This document shows positions 32,392 to 44,032 of a stretch of DNA of 64,000 nt, piece by piece. Both the position numbers and the translations under genes were made by a program. How positions within the stretch are numbered: the stretch's first letter is position 1; every line of letters starts with the position of its first letter. The DNA comes from Aphanomyces cochlioides. Its lineage: Eukaryota > Oomycota > Saprolegniomycetes > Saprolegniales > Verrucalvaceae. The notes beneath the pieces are model-generated. The model was not told where the DNA came from and ran no database searches. It was given only the letters and a program-made list of their open reading frames with translations. Location of the stretch: the NCBI GenBank assembly GCA_019828595.1, contig JAHQRK010000008.1, forward strand, positions 124,001 through 188,000, in the 5' to 3' direction.

Positions 32392-35300
32392 TTATTCAAA
32401 GTCAGATGAGTCTGAAATACTGCTAACTTCATCATCGTCGACTTTGTCGACGATTTTTGCCTTCGCCAATTGTTTGCTTTGTCGGGTAGTTTTTTCTCGC
32501 TTGGAGGGCGTGGCCTCAACTTCATCCGTCTCACTACAAAAACATGAACCATAGAAACGCTGGTGGACACGCACCTATCACTTGCGACTTCTTCTCGACG
32601 CTTAACAACATGACTCATCTTTTTCTTTTGTTGACCAAGTTCTTCTTTTCGTTTGTTCACTTGGTCCAGAATCTAAAAACGATAGTTTCAGTAAAAATAT
32701 AGAGGCGGCACAGAACCCATTGAGAGTCTTCTTCAGACAGAGGTTGTTTTGGGGACTCTGCAACTTGATCCAATCGAGCCTTGCACTTAGTTGCATCCGT
32801 TCCTTTGAGTGTTGTAATCACTTCTTCCAAAAGAACTACTAGTCGGTTGTCTTCTCCAGTCCATTCAAGAGCTTGTAAAAGAGTCCACCATTGCTTTTGG
32901 AGGGCTTCCTTTTCTCGTTTCAAGAGTTTTAGTTCAGCGATTGCCAAAATTTCAACGCAGCATTGCAAACTCAATGAATTGTGAGCAGGGGTTTTTCTAC
33001 ACAAGAAACGATTATTTGACTTTGAACACGCAGTTCTTACTCTGAAAATACGTTGAGAAAGTAGAGAGCTGCTTCTTCGAGGGGAATCTTGCTCAGGCTG
33101 TAAACGATGTTGGACAAGAGAGTTCGGATCGTTGAAATCATCAAGTCAAATTGCAGATTAGCCAATGCAGGGTAAAAAACACTTAAGAGTTGTAGTGTCT
33201 CGGAGCAAAAACCATGATCATTTGAATGGATCATTTGCTGTAAAATTGGATGAAAATAGAGCTCCATCATCGCTTCCAATTTCTAAATCATTAGTTACGG
33301 GAGGAAAATATTAGCGTGATTACCTCGGCATCGTCAATGCGCTTAAGCAAAAATAGCTTGATGAAGCTTTCGACTACAATTGTCTGGGTCTGAAGATCCC
33401 ATGAATCCATTTGATTTTCGTTCACACAGAAATACGTGGCAAGACCATCCAAAATGGTCTTAGACGTTATTGTTTCTCCGTCTTCTTCCTAAAATTCGAG
33501 TAAATTTGAAGATGTTGTAGTCATTAGCGTACGACAGGTGTGATCTCAAACGATTTGAAGGCAGCAAAGAAATCCAAAAGAACCTAAACATCGATTTAGT
33601 GGCATCAACTGCAGCAAAGTACCCTAATGCACATATGCTTCGAATCACCGTCTTCGTCGTCGGCGTTCAAGACGCGCCAAAAGACAATTGCGTGATTGAG
33701 TGCCATATTCTAGCAATAGTTGAGTTGATATGGAGTATATGACCGAGTACTCGATCGAGGAGGCAATACAAGCCAAGACATTCCAGACCCTTTTCACGGA
33801 CTGCTGGGATATCGCTATCCACTGCGGGTAGAATTAAATGGAGCACATTCGCAATCATGGCATTCTTGAGGCTCTACACACTTCAAAATTCACATCAAAT
33901 AGGTTATATATACCTGTCGCGTAAATTGAAGCAATTTGGCAGAGAGGTCCAAACAGCGTAAGTAGCGAAGAGTTTTTGGTTCTTCGAGAGCCTTTTCAAG
34001 GGCAATGGCTTCTTCGTTTAATGCATTGTACTCGTCCGTGGGCACATTGGGACGTTCCATGAGTTGATCCAGGGCGTCGAGGCGTTCACTCATGGTGCGC
34101 CGTTTGGTTGGACTGAGACTCTCACATTCTTGCATGGCGTCGTATAGATCACTTGTTATTTCAGTCATGTACTGAATGAATTCAAATTCCTCACAAAGCA
34201 TAACAAGCAAGCCGACAGCATCTACGATCCAGTCTTCTTCAAACTGCCACTCACTCAACTGTTCGCCTACAAGACTGTAATAAAAATTCAGAGTTGCTTT
34301 GCGTACGCAGTAGATTAATAAGGACACGACGACCAACTTCATCTGTGAAATCCAGTGACTTCCCAAGCTGAAAAAGATGTTTGCCCATAAGAACAATTGG
34401 CGCACGCTCGTTGGATTCAATGTACTAGCCGAAATAAATATCAAAGTGAACAGGAAAAGAATTGAACTTACGAGGTCATGAAGATGGCGCAACAGATCGC
34501 AGTAGGCAGGTAGCGTTGGGCAATATTCTTCCACAAGGTCATGATCATGCTTGAAAAAGGCGCATTGTTCCTTCCAAAAGAAAGATTCAGCGGGTGATAG
34601 CGGCGTTCCGAGAAGCGCTTTGCTCTTGATGCTTGGCATATCGTTGATGGCTTCCTTTTTAAAGAGGAATTTGATGACAAGGGGACAAACTGCATGGTCT
34701 AGCGCCAGATAGCCAAGAAATTCCACCGAATTGTCATTGCATTGGTGAAACCAAGATAATACCATTTCTTCGCAAGCTTGGACGACAGATTCATTGCGAT
34801 CTTGAAGTCCTTGATCCAATAAATACATACGATCGAGCGTTGTGCAAATATCTTTCACATGACCCTACAAATCGAATAATAAAAAAATGAAGTTCAAATC
34901 ACTGGGAAGTACATGGGAAAAGACGCGAAACACCGCACACCGCACTTCAGGACTTATGTCTCGGACTCGAATTAATAGATCACCAACAGACACTTGTGTC
35001 AAAGCGACGCTCTCAACCGCCGCCACGCGCACTTCTCTACCATCCATTGGTCACAAATTTGATAAAACTCATAATTACTTGCTGGTGTCAACCACAGCCA
35101 AGCGCAAGAGGGCAGCAGTGACTGCATCGTCAGCAACATCTGGCTGTTGGAGCCGTTTGAGCACGTGAATACTCTGCACTCGTATGTTGACCAACTTATC
35201 CTGAACACGCACAAGCATCGATTCGACCAATTCATCCCAAACTGTGTCCCTAAATATCATTCATGAAATTTCAAGGCTTTGAAGTCCATACGGGATTTCA

Positions 35301-35653
35301 GGAAAGTGCTCCAAAAGAAGTGCGAGGAATTGCGTCGAGCGGGTTCTGATCTGCTTGTCTTCGGCTTGACTGCATCGGATCGCAAAGCGAATGATCTCAA
35401 GCATGTCTTCAGCTGTAAACTTGATTGAGCTCACGACCAAAAGAAGGCGATCGATCGCGGCACCTATTTTGCCCTTCCGGTCGTCCAACATAGCTCCAAC
35501 AAGAGCGTTTTGAAGCTCTTCGATACAAGGCTCCTGGTCATAGAAAGCTTGAAGCTTTTGAACGTTCTTATCGTGGTGGAAGCCCTCGTCGTTCGCTGGA
35601 GCTTCCACCGCGGCGTCCTGAAGAAGTTCATGTAGGTCTTCGGCTTGGACCAT
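32392..35653 (-). CDS. Condensin subunit CAP-G / Ycg1-like (HEAT repeats)
   Basis: Multi-exon gene. HEAT-type helices typical of condensin subunit 3 appear as ESMLVRVQDKLVNIRVQS, IHVLKRLQQPDVADDAV, EVRVAAVESVALTQVSV and VRDISPEVRCAVFRVF. A further 700 residues of helical repeats follow, with a charged C-terminal tail (TPSKREKTTRQSKQ, DDDEVSSISDSSDFE). Tiny introns are inferred from frame continuity: one (about 44 nt) joins FPEIP to DTVWDEL near 35230-35280, one (about 41 nt) lies at VVDTSK/EVRV near 35050-35090, and others lie near 34440-34475, 34275-34315, 32660-32705 and 32535-32575. The product would bind DNA with the kleisin CAP-H in condensin and act in mitotic chromosome compaction. The start MVQAEDLHELL is the first ATG of exon 1. 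Confidence 0.82.
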
Positions 35654-37014
35654 CTTGCGCGCTTCTTTTTAAATTTGAAAATGACCGTATCCGGATAAAT
35701 TAGCTGAATACAAATTTTGCAATTTTATAAGTTTTCATGGTTCATCTGTCAAGATTTTGGACTTCACGAGATCCTTTCCAAAAGATCTTACAATTAATCG
35801 GTACATGAAGCAATGATTGACCTAGAGTGATGCCCATGAAGCCCCCTTAATTAGAAAGTGCCGACGACGAACACGTTAGGTGGAATTATATCATGTAGCC
35901 ATTGAAGGTTCTATCATACGTTAAAGCTCCATCGCGGGAACAAGAAACTCATGAGCTTAGATTGAGAAAACTACAATAACATAAATGAGGTAGAGAAGAG
36001 CAAGAGGATGCAGCTGTGATAGTCTTCTCGTTGAAAAACTTGAAAGGGCCTTTATATTTTTATGTGCGCTATTCTCATTGACAATGAATATTTACGTAAA
36101 ATCACATGACTGCTCAGTTGAGCCTATTGAAATTCTCTGATAAGACATCAATTTCAGACTGTCCGAACTCGTAGAATTTGGCGAATTGTGACCCATAAAG
36201 CGATGTGAGACTGAGTTGATAAAGTATAATGCTGAGATTATCCTATTTTCTTGTTTTAGTATTAACTCACTTTTAATGAATCCTGACCAAGCTGCTTTCC
36301 ACAGGACACAACTCGCACAGTGTTATCAAAGAATAGAGGTATTGATTTGGAAGTCGGTGGATTTTATGAGAGACTGATGTTGGAAAAGATTTGAGTTGAC
36401 CGATCATACGTTATTCCTCGTGAAATTTCTCTAAACACTAGGACTTCTTTGTTTTTTTATTCGCTAGGCATACCCGTGAATAGCATTGAGTGTGCAATTC
36501 ATCTCGTCAATTGAGCCATTATTTCGTCCAGGAGCACACATCGCTCGGCAAGTAGACTTGATGTGCGTCTACATCGTCATGTGCAAAATTATCAACTACA
36601 TGAGATGTCAAAGCTCCAACCTAAGCCAATCAACTGGCTAAAAGCTCTCTGGTTTGTTGACGTTGCATGGTCAGAAGATTTTCGTCCCTATAACGATTGA
36701 CTGATTTTGACTTCCAAGTCATAGGAGCGTCATGACTTCCCTTCTGACAGCTTGCAGGCTTGTTGATGCCTTACGAGGTTTGATGCTGCTTCGACCACTG
36801 TATTTTAGTTTGTACGGAGTTTTCGCAAACTCGATTATATTTATGGTACTCAAGTGCAGATTAAAGGACTGCTTGAAGGACGTAGTTTCGTCCAATGAGG
36901 GGGCTTTCTGTTTTCATCACAAAAACCTACATGTGACACCCACTTTTGAACTGGACGGAAGTGCTTGTTGTTGAAGCCAGTCCACTCCATCTCGGACACA
37001 ACAGGTCGATTTCC
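35654..37014. other. Intergenic, 1.4 kb
   Basis: AT-rich upstream region of the CAP-G gene running into the Harbinger remnant. A GTTTCGTCC motif at 36885-36893 matches the core of the hairpin at 39073-39116 and could be a remnant of the element's left end. No gene was seen. Confidence 0.45.
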
Positions 37015-38037
37015 ATGCCAAAAGAGAGTGAGAGAGCCGTCATACTCAAGTGCTTGGATAGGATGATCCAAGAGAGAATGGATTATCGCTCCTGGAGGAT
37101 TGCACTCGACGTTCACGACGTCAATCAAGACGATCTTGATTTGAAAGTCTATCGACTGTACAAGATGGTAATGTTGAAACGCTACTTATATCCACGAAGC
37201 AGGCCGTTGCTACAAAGTCCTGCGACGTTTGCGTCATTATTACATGGACAATCAAATGGAGATTTCAAGAACGATTTTCGTTTGAACAGGTCTAAGTTTT
37301 GGGAATTGCATGGTTGGCTCGAATGTACACCAAACTATGCAGAAAAAAGCTGAAACTCGAGTATGAAATGATGGTTTGCCTCTATCGAATGGGCTTCTCT
37401 GGAAATGGTGCAAGCTATCAGAAGATAGCAAAGTACTTCAAAATCTCAATCGGTTCTGTAGAGCAATACACAACACGATGCGTCGAAGCCATATTGCATC
37501 TCAAATCGGATGCTATCGTATGGCCAAATAAAGAAGAACGTAGGCGAATCAGCAACAGAATCCAAACACTTCCAAACTGCGTCGGCTTTGTTGATGGGAC
37601 ATTGTTCCCCCTTGAATCCAAGCCTTTGCATCATGGAGAAGATTACTATACCCGAAAGAGCAATTACGCAATTTAATTCCAAACTTGCGTCAAAGAGAGT
37701 AGCCGTGGAGCATTGCATTGGTATGTTGAAAGGTAAGCACGTGCTGAAATGCAAATGACAAAGTATAGGGCGCTTTCAATGTTTGAAAGGCATACGATAT
37801 TTCCTCGATGGAAAGCCTGCGATGAAACAAATTATCTGTTTGATTATATCATGCGCAATATTACACAACGTGTGCATTGACGACGAAGTTGACGACGAAT
37901 GGATTGACAGTGATGAAGACAGCGACGACGACGACGACAGCACTGATCCTGGGGTTAATGAACCGCGCTTGCAGATTGCGTCTGGGATAAGTCGAAGAAA
38001 TCTACTGCTCAACACTATACTGCAGATGCAGATGTGA
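37015..38037 (+). pseudogene. PIF/Harbinger transposase (DDE_Tnp_4), internally deleted
   Basis: The parts in order are an N-terminal helical region (MPKESERAVILKCLDRMIQE) and a helix-turn-helix (GNGASYQKIAKYFKISIGSV). The first catalytic motif (VGFVDGTLFPLESKP) and the YYTRKSNYA box typical of the family come next. The C-terminal segment is KRVAVEHCIGMLKG...LKGIRYFL...SCAILHN. Between the YTRKS box and VEHCIG about 60 residues including the second catalytic Asp are missing. A frameshift near 37330 and an in-frame TGA near 37755 add to the damage. It is non-functional and convergent with the Myb-like gene that would be its partner. Confidence 0.85.
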
Positions 38038-38073
38038 AAGCATGAATTTCAACAATAAAACTCGTTGTCATTT

Positions 38074-38973
38074 CTAGTTATTCAAAGGTAAAGCCGCATC
38101 GACGTCGGCTGGCGAAATTCCTGCATCGAGTAGTCGCTTTCTTGAGAGTAGTTTTTCGGTGGCAATTTCAATGTCTTTTAAGCTCACATTTCGTTGCAAT
38201 AGACTGCATTCCAGATCATTCTTGCTTTTTGCCATAGTCAGACGCTCTTCTTCAATGCCCAATTTGTTCGCTTCAATTTCTAGTCGGCCTTTCTCTATCT
38301 CACTTGGATCATTGAGCAAAGTCTTCAAACTGCCAAACAATCGTTTTGAACGACCATTGTTGCTTGTTGACTGCGAGAAGAATTTACGTTTGTGGGATTT
38401 CTTTTGTTCTTCATTCTCGACTTGAGTTGGTTGCGCAAGAACAAGTGAATCTTCATCCTCATCGTTGATATGATCGACTGTAACTTCACTATCCATTGCA
38501 TTCGTTTCACAAGAGCTGTCGAGTACTGCATCCGATGTGAGAAGTGGTCGCGAGCTGGGGCAGTTACGCATTACACCATCTATTAGATTGAAATGTCGAC
38601 AAAGTTTAAGGACGTACGCATCTACAGTTGACGTGCCGCCTAGAACATCGCTGTCTAGAATTCCTTGTCCTGTATTAGCCTTCCAGTCAATCGCAGTTCT
38701 GTAACTGCGCTCTAAATCACCAATTTTTGTTCTGATGTCTTGGTTTGACCTATGTGTAATCCCATTGGCCTTCATGATGGAGTTTATCTCGGTGCACAGA
38801 ACCTCCTTCGTCACTCCATGTTGTGTGTCTCCTTTCCAACGTTGGTAGTTTGGCAGCAAGCAAATCCAATCCAACAACACTTCGAGCGAGCTTTTTCCAC
38901 GAGTGCCGTCGACCGTCGCACTGTCGGCATCCCATGCAACTCGTGATCGCCGTGTTGGGGCTACTGGTGCCAT
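38074..38973 (-). CDS. Myb/SANT-like Harbinger accessory protein
   Basis: About 299 residues from ATG 38973 (MAPVAPTRRSR). The N-terminal domain VLLDWICLLPNYQRWKGD continues to IRTKIGDLERSYRTAIDW and is the Trp-containing trihelix/SANT-like DNA-binding fold found in oomycete Harbinger elements. An acidic middle (DHINDEDEDSLVLAQ) and a C-terminal coiled coil (RLEIEANKLGIEEERLTMAK) follow. In this superfamily the Myb-like protein binds the ends and brings in the transposase (PIF/Harbinger knowledge). The frame is intact although the neighbouring transposase is dead, so the protein could act in trans or be decaying. Confidence 0.75.
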   Translation of the reverse strand: MAPVAPTRRSRVAWDADSATVDGTRGKSSLEVLLDWICLLPNYQRWKGDTQHGVTKEVLCTEINSIMKANGITHRSNQDIRTKIGDLERSYRTAIDWKANTGQGILDSDVLGGTSTVDAYVLKLCRHFNLIDGVMRNCPSSRPLLTSDAVLDSSCETNAMDSEVTVDHINDEDEDSLVLAQPTQVENEEQKKSHKRKFFSQSTSNNGRSKRLFGSLKTLLNDPSEIEKGRLEIEANKLGIEEERLTMAKSKNDLECSLLQRNVSLKDIEIATEKLLSRKRLLDAGISPADVDAALPLNN

Positions 38974-39052
38974 GCCAAGGTATGCACAGTCAGTTTGAGA
39001 CGTCAACCATTCGAAGCGACTTTCCTCTGAAGTTTTGTATCGATTAAAAGAG

Positions 39053-39136
39053 AACCTTCAATCAATCCAGGTGCCAGTTTCGTCCAGCACCAAATTTGAT
39101 GCCGGACGAAACTGGCTCCTTGGGTGCTTGAAGGTT
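39053..39136. repeat. Two-level inverted repeat (84-bp hairpin)
   Basis: The inner arms GCCAGTTTCGTCC (39073-39085) and GGACGAAACTGGC (39104-39116) are perfect. The outer arms AACCTTCA (39053-39060) and TGAAGGTT (39129-39136) are also perfect. It sits just upstream of the Myb-like gene and is either a transposon end or a tiny hairpin MITE. Confidence 0.7.
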
Positions 39137-39216
39137 CGTTTTAAAGATTCAATTTTATCCAATCAGTGTGGGAAATTCGAACCTTTAAGCAAGCCGACCT
39201 GCACTTGAGTAGCACC

Positions 39217-39730
39217 ATTATAGATTTGATTATAGAATATCGATTTTCGAGAGTGCCTCTGATAATTCATAAATCTATAGTGAAATTTTGATGAAAGATG
39301 ATTATAGATCGCCCTCTATAATCATGAAAAAATTTCCTCTGTCGATTTATATATACTGTGTCATATAATATCGATGAAGTTGCAAATAATGAATAGAATT
39401 TGAGAGAATAATATGCATGCAAGCCACCAACCGCTTTGTTCCTGCTTTCATAAGTCCAAAAAAGACCACGCAAATCACGTCATTCAAGGGTTCAAATTGA
39501 GATCGTTCTTAAGGTATCATTAACCATATATTTCGAGCAGATATAGCATTGTCGAGCGCAAGCATGATGTTCAGTTGTTCAAGCAATCACGACGACACCC
39601 AGAACCTCTGTCACTCATTACACCAGCTTATAGTCAAAATCTATAATTTCAATGAACTGCGAAAATAATTTCTGAGTGTTGATTATACTATAGACTTGAC
39701 TATGGGCTATAATATAATCACATCTATAAT
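39217..39730. mobile_element. AT-rich MITE-like element
   Basis: ATTATAGATTTGATTATAG at 39217 pairs with TATAATCACATCTATAAT at 39713-39730, with one mismatch over about 18 bp. The interior has further TATAATC/GATTATA pieces and no gene. The target duplication could not be settled because the ends are AT-rich. Confidence 0.55.
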
Positions 39731-39768
39731 CGAAGTTGCGAAAACTCTCTTGTGTATCTCAACACGTA

Positions 39769-41311
39769 CAGTGCGCGCAGGAAGTATAGGACGAAGCGTT
39801 TTCATGCAATATTTTTTCAGCCAATGAAATTGAGCTCAAAAGAAAACTAGTCCTGATGATTTCGTTGATTGGCTAAACTGATGGGTGCATTGGCGCGGAT
39901 TCCATTTGCATTATCGCGCCGAAGAGACAAGTCGGTCATATTGGAGTGCGCAGGAAGTATAGGACATTCGTCATTGTGCAACAGGTATGATCTTCGACGA
40001 CTTTCTAATGCTTTGATATCTAAACTTTGGTGATATAGAAGACGTAGCTGTGCCCACGAAACAAGAAAAATGCCACGAGGCAAGCACCTGAATGAAACCG
40101 AGCGTGCGTAAATTTTAGCCCTTCACAAGAACAACATTAGCGTTCAGCAGATCTGTAAGTATCTGGATCGATCTAGAAATGTTGTAGTTACTTTTCTGAG
40201 CGATCCAGAAGCTTACGGATCTGCTAAACGCTCTGGAAGACCCCCATTATTGACTCCTCTGGCGAAACGTCATCTCATTCGAGACGCTTGCAAGACCGTG
40301 CGTCGGCCAAAAAGCTCAAAAAGGATCTGCAACTCGATGTCTCTATTCGTACAGTGCAAGACATCCTTCATAAGTCCCCCCGTCTCGAATTTGTGAAGCG
40401 TCTTGCAACACCAAAGCTCACCGAAGAGCACAAAATTGCTTGAATTAAGTTTGCTCTTGGTCACCTTGAAGTTCCTCCAAATTTGAGGAAAGTCATCTAG
40501 TCAGATGAAAAAAATTTAATCTCGACGGCCCCGACGGGTGGCAATACTACTGGACGATTTGATGCGCGATCCCAAATACCGCTTTGCTCGAAAATTTGGC
40601 GGCCCAAGTGTCATGGTGTGGGCAGGATTTTCCTGTATTGGAAAAACCAAAATATTGTTTTTACAAGGGAATCAAGACTCAGAGGATTACATCTATACGC
40701 TAAGATGGCCTCTTTGACTTTGCCCACCTGAACTATGGCAATGATTTCCTTTTTCAGCAAGATGGGGCGTCCATTCATCGCTCAAAAGTAACTGCCAAGT
40801 TTTTAGAAGACGAAAAAGTCATCCTTTTCGACCATCCTGCGCTGTCTCCTGACCTAAACCCTATCGAAAACTTATGGGGAATTCTTGCCCGCGAAGTCTA
40901 TGCTGATGGCAAACAATACGACTCATTGGATGAGCTCAAAAGCTCCATTGAACGAGAATGGGAGAAAATTTCCATCCACACCCTTGAAAATCTCGTTGCG
41001 AGCATGCCCCGCCGCTGCATTGGCGTCATTCAAGCTAATGGAGGCATTACAAAGTATTAGCGGTCGTTCGATAATGAATAATGCATTCCTACATGATCAG
41101 TTGTGTCAATGCCCTATACTTTCTGCGCCATCAGTTTCCATGAATTGACAGAGTTGCATGATGATAGTTCATGTCTAAAACACCATTTGATATCATCCCT
41201 GCACTCATCTAAGATTTCTTTATGTCTAATCCACGACAGTTGTCTGCTAAACTTACATCACTCGTGTTATCGTGGAAAAGTCGCGGTGTCCTATACTTCC
41301 TGCGCGCACTG
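39769..41311 (+). mobile_element. Tc1-like transposon with doubled (IR/DR-style) ends
   Basis: CAGTGCGCGCAGGAAGTATA at 39769 and its inverse ending 41311 are flanked by TA at 39767-39768 and 41312-41313. The core GCGCAGGAAGTATAGGAC recurs inside at about 39947-39964. A slightly diverged inverse (CCCTATACTTTCTGCGC) occurs near 41112-41128. Each end therefore has an outer and an inner transposase-site-like repeat about 170-185 bp apart, the IR/DR arrangement known from some Tc1 elements. Confidence 0.9.
40070..41060 (+). pseudogene. Tc1-type (DDE_3) transposase, multiply disrupted
   Basis: It starts MPRGKHLNETERA and shows the paired helix-turn-helix region (ISVQQICKYLDRSRNVVVTF, then SGRPPLLTP). 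Remnants of the first catalytic Asp motif (SDEKN) lie near 40502-40515. FLFQQDGASIHRS and FDHPALSPDLNPIENLWG give the second Asp and the Glu with 34-residue-type spacing. Stops occur at codon 14, near 40443, at about 40500 and elsewhere, with shifts between, so the gene is dead. The reading direction matches the element. Confidence 0.85.
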
Positions 41312-41712
41312 TACTATCTGACAGGATAATGCCAAAATTCAATTTATGAACAACTATGCAATTTCAACAAATATTTAATTTCAGAGTTTATGACATGCTA
41401 TTTTTTGTTCGAATGCAATTTAATCATATTTATTCTCAAAATATATAAAATTACGAGTAACATTGACATTTTAACTTACTTCTTGCAATCTCTCCCTCTA
41501 TAGACATGCAATTCTCATGGATTTAGCATCAAACAGAATGAAAGCGCAGAAACCTCATGAAAGTCTAAAGGAAGAGCGGACAATCGATTCAAAGTCGATA
41601 TGTCTGAATTTTCTTCTTATCATTGTGATAAAACCTCTTTAAATTGATATTTCCACTCGAAGTTTCCTATGGTTTTAATCAGCAATCGTAAACAGACATA
41701 ATTGAAGTCAAT

Positions 41713-42466
41713 GGACGACTGCCAAAAATCTTGCAAATGAAATTACTTCCGGTTTTTCGTGAGACATTTTTCAATAAAAGTGCGCACACAAATTTGCGAA
41801 GACCAAAAAATCGTCTTCGCAAAATTTGCGATTTGCGAGAGACTCACGCATTTTCATACTCCCAAATTTAATATACAAAATCTAGTTTTGAGGGATTTCG
41901 TTTTCTGAACGGCGTTGATTGTCATCGTGGCCAAGGAAAGTGGGCGGGGCAAAGCGTGGCGGGGGCTTTCTGTAGACGTTCTACTAGAACAAACAAAGTT
42001 CGTCCTTCCACTAGGGAGGAATGGCTGGGAAAAAGTGGAGGAGAAACAGTAGCGATGAAGGAGGGCTCGTCCTGCGACGCATACATTGTGTACCAAGCAG
42101 AATCCTGCTGATTTTTGAGAAGGGCACCTGAATATATGAAGTTTCTTTCACGCAACATTTCACGTAGCCTGAGCATCATGAAGGAGTACCGTTGACGCTG
42201 GCGCCGCGCTCTTTTCAGGAGCATCGCCTGGACAAGAAGCGACACCATTGATATTGGCTCTAGCTACCAGATAATGTAGCCAATAGAAATCTATAAAGTC
42301 ATATTTTTATCCAATGAAAATTATTTAAATATGTAATTTGTGTGTTTTTGGTGGAAATCATTGGAATTTTTCATCCCAAATTGGACTGGTAAAGAAAAAA
42401 ATACACTGTATCCGGACACACAAATTTAAATGCGAAAGGCGTTTGCGAGATTTTTGGCAGTCGTCC
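41713..42466 (-). mobile_element. Harbinger deletion derivative, 754 bp
   Basis: GGACGACTGCCAAAAATCTT at 41713 pairs with the inverse ending at 42466 (TIR about 24 bp, one mismatch). Flanking 3-bp direct repeats AAT lie at 41710-41712 and 42467-42469, as expected in size for PIF/Harbinger. It contains a transposase N-terminal fragment. Confidence 0.75.
41860..42248 (-). pseudogene. Harbinger transposase N-terminal fragment
   Basis: The frame from 42248 reads REMLRERNFIYSGALLKNQQ, then DSAWYTMYASQDEPSFIATV, a block recognised from the N-terminal part of oomycete Harbinger transposases. A frameshift follows near 42020, and the catalytic region is absent. It lies wholly inside the 41713-42466 element. 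Confidence 0.6.
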
Positions 42467-42469
42467 AAT

Positions 42470-43017
42470 GGCCAAAGAAAGTAAATCTCGGTCCAATGCG
42501 ATGGTCGTTTAAAATCATTCTGATCGCAATCCGTGGTGCAACTCAGGTCGCTGGTCAATGATGCCAGTGAGTTCCTTGGCTGAAATCCCGCAACATACCG
42601 TCAAAGAACCAAGCAATAATCCATTGCGATACCGTACTTCATTGTGGTCGAACGTAGCCATGAGCGAGGTGCAATGCCCCCATGCAACTGCCGCACTATC
42701 CTCATATCCTGTTGATAAAGTATACTAGTACTAAAAATGAAATGGTGGCCGACCGCAAGGAGGCCGTCTTTGCACCCACAACGAGCGTTTAAAATTTGTT
42801 CGTCCATCTGTTGGCGATTGGAATGCTTACTAACAGGCTTCGAATGATAAAACATCACTCGTTTCTCTACATATAGCTCGTATACGCTTGACATTCTGGT
42901 CAAAGAGTTCGCCGGTCGCGACTCGCGACGCATAGAGGACCACCGTTTGGCTGCATGATTAGTACGATGTAACTCCCCAACATCAGAACATTTGAGGCAA
43001 AATCATCATCACCCACG
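42470..43017. other. Intergenic, 0.55 kb
   Basis: Only short frames; one minus-strand frame at 42601-42933 is unrecognised. No repeats were seen. Confidence 0.4.
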
Positions 43018-43962
43018 TCAGCTTCTCCATCTGTTTGAAGTGCTTGTGTCTTTATCCTCACAAGAGCTGGGCAGGCGACAGAATAAGCAAAAGCTATTGT
43101 CGTCAGTCAAGCCTCTCTTTTCCTTGCCAAATTCACCGTCATAACTTCTAACGCCAACAAATACTGACAAACTTGTCCAAGTTTCACCAAACCAACATCG
43201 TTTCAACTCTCCTCTTCGTCTTTCGTCACCAACGTGACACTTGCTCTCGTCGTCGGCACGACATTTTTTATCACTCGGGAAATGTCCACGGCAACGTGTA
43301 CAGCTAAAAACTTCGAACAGTTCTATTTTTAGCATACAAACCTCAAGACAAACCAGCACCAAAATGAACGACACCTTAACTGGACAGGTTCAGAGGCCAC
43401 GACAGCGTCACTTCCACGCATCCCAGGGGCTTTTCACCTTGACAAAGGTTCCATAAAACGTCTCGCATCGTCCGATTCCATATGCAGTTGTCGCAAAAGT
43501 GTAGGGACAAACAAATCCCACTTTCTTGACATGTTTCTCGCTGTAACCAACTGCATACCATGACAAACTGATCGGCACGCCCCTTTTGTTCAACTTTGAC
43601 TTGCTTCTTGTATAGAACGTGCATGAATGCGCCATGGAATATACCCAGAGGCGCTCCCTGCTCAACGTTCCTCTCTCCAGCCCACATACCCTTACAAACG
43701 CCATATCGCAGCCCCAGCTTGCAACATACGTTGTTCTCAAGTTGTAAAATCCCACTTTACTCCCTATAGAATAATCTTCCAGGCCCCCGTCTAGCTCTCT
43801 TTGAGGCACGGTTTCAAGCTTGAATCCGCCTGCAATCGAGCGCTCTTCTAGTGAGGAATAGCTGTGGCTTGAGCTCGTTTTCCACTGGACTCTCGATGCG
43901 TTATCGTCACAACCGTGGTAGAGACATCGTGGCTCAACTTTGTGACCATGTTTGTGCGACAC
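43018..43962 (-). CDS. Possible hypothetical protein, fragmentary
   Basis: Two minus-strand frames may be exons of one gene. 43408-43962 includes TYVASWGCDMAFVRVCGLER and VGFVCPYTFATTAYGIGRCE. 43018-43374 has Cys/His-spaced text (FSCTRCRGHFPSDKKCRADD) that looks like a zinc knuckle. The upstream frame has no early ATG and no splice pair was firmly placed. Not recognised. It may instead be non-coding DNA upstream of the zinc-module gene, which points away. Confidence 0.25.
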
Positions 43963-44032
43963 GTTTGTGTGATTGTACCTATGTACAGCACGACTTTGTC
44001 ATTTTTCAATTCGCCATCCAGTGCAAAAGTCA

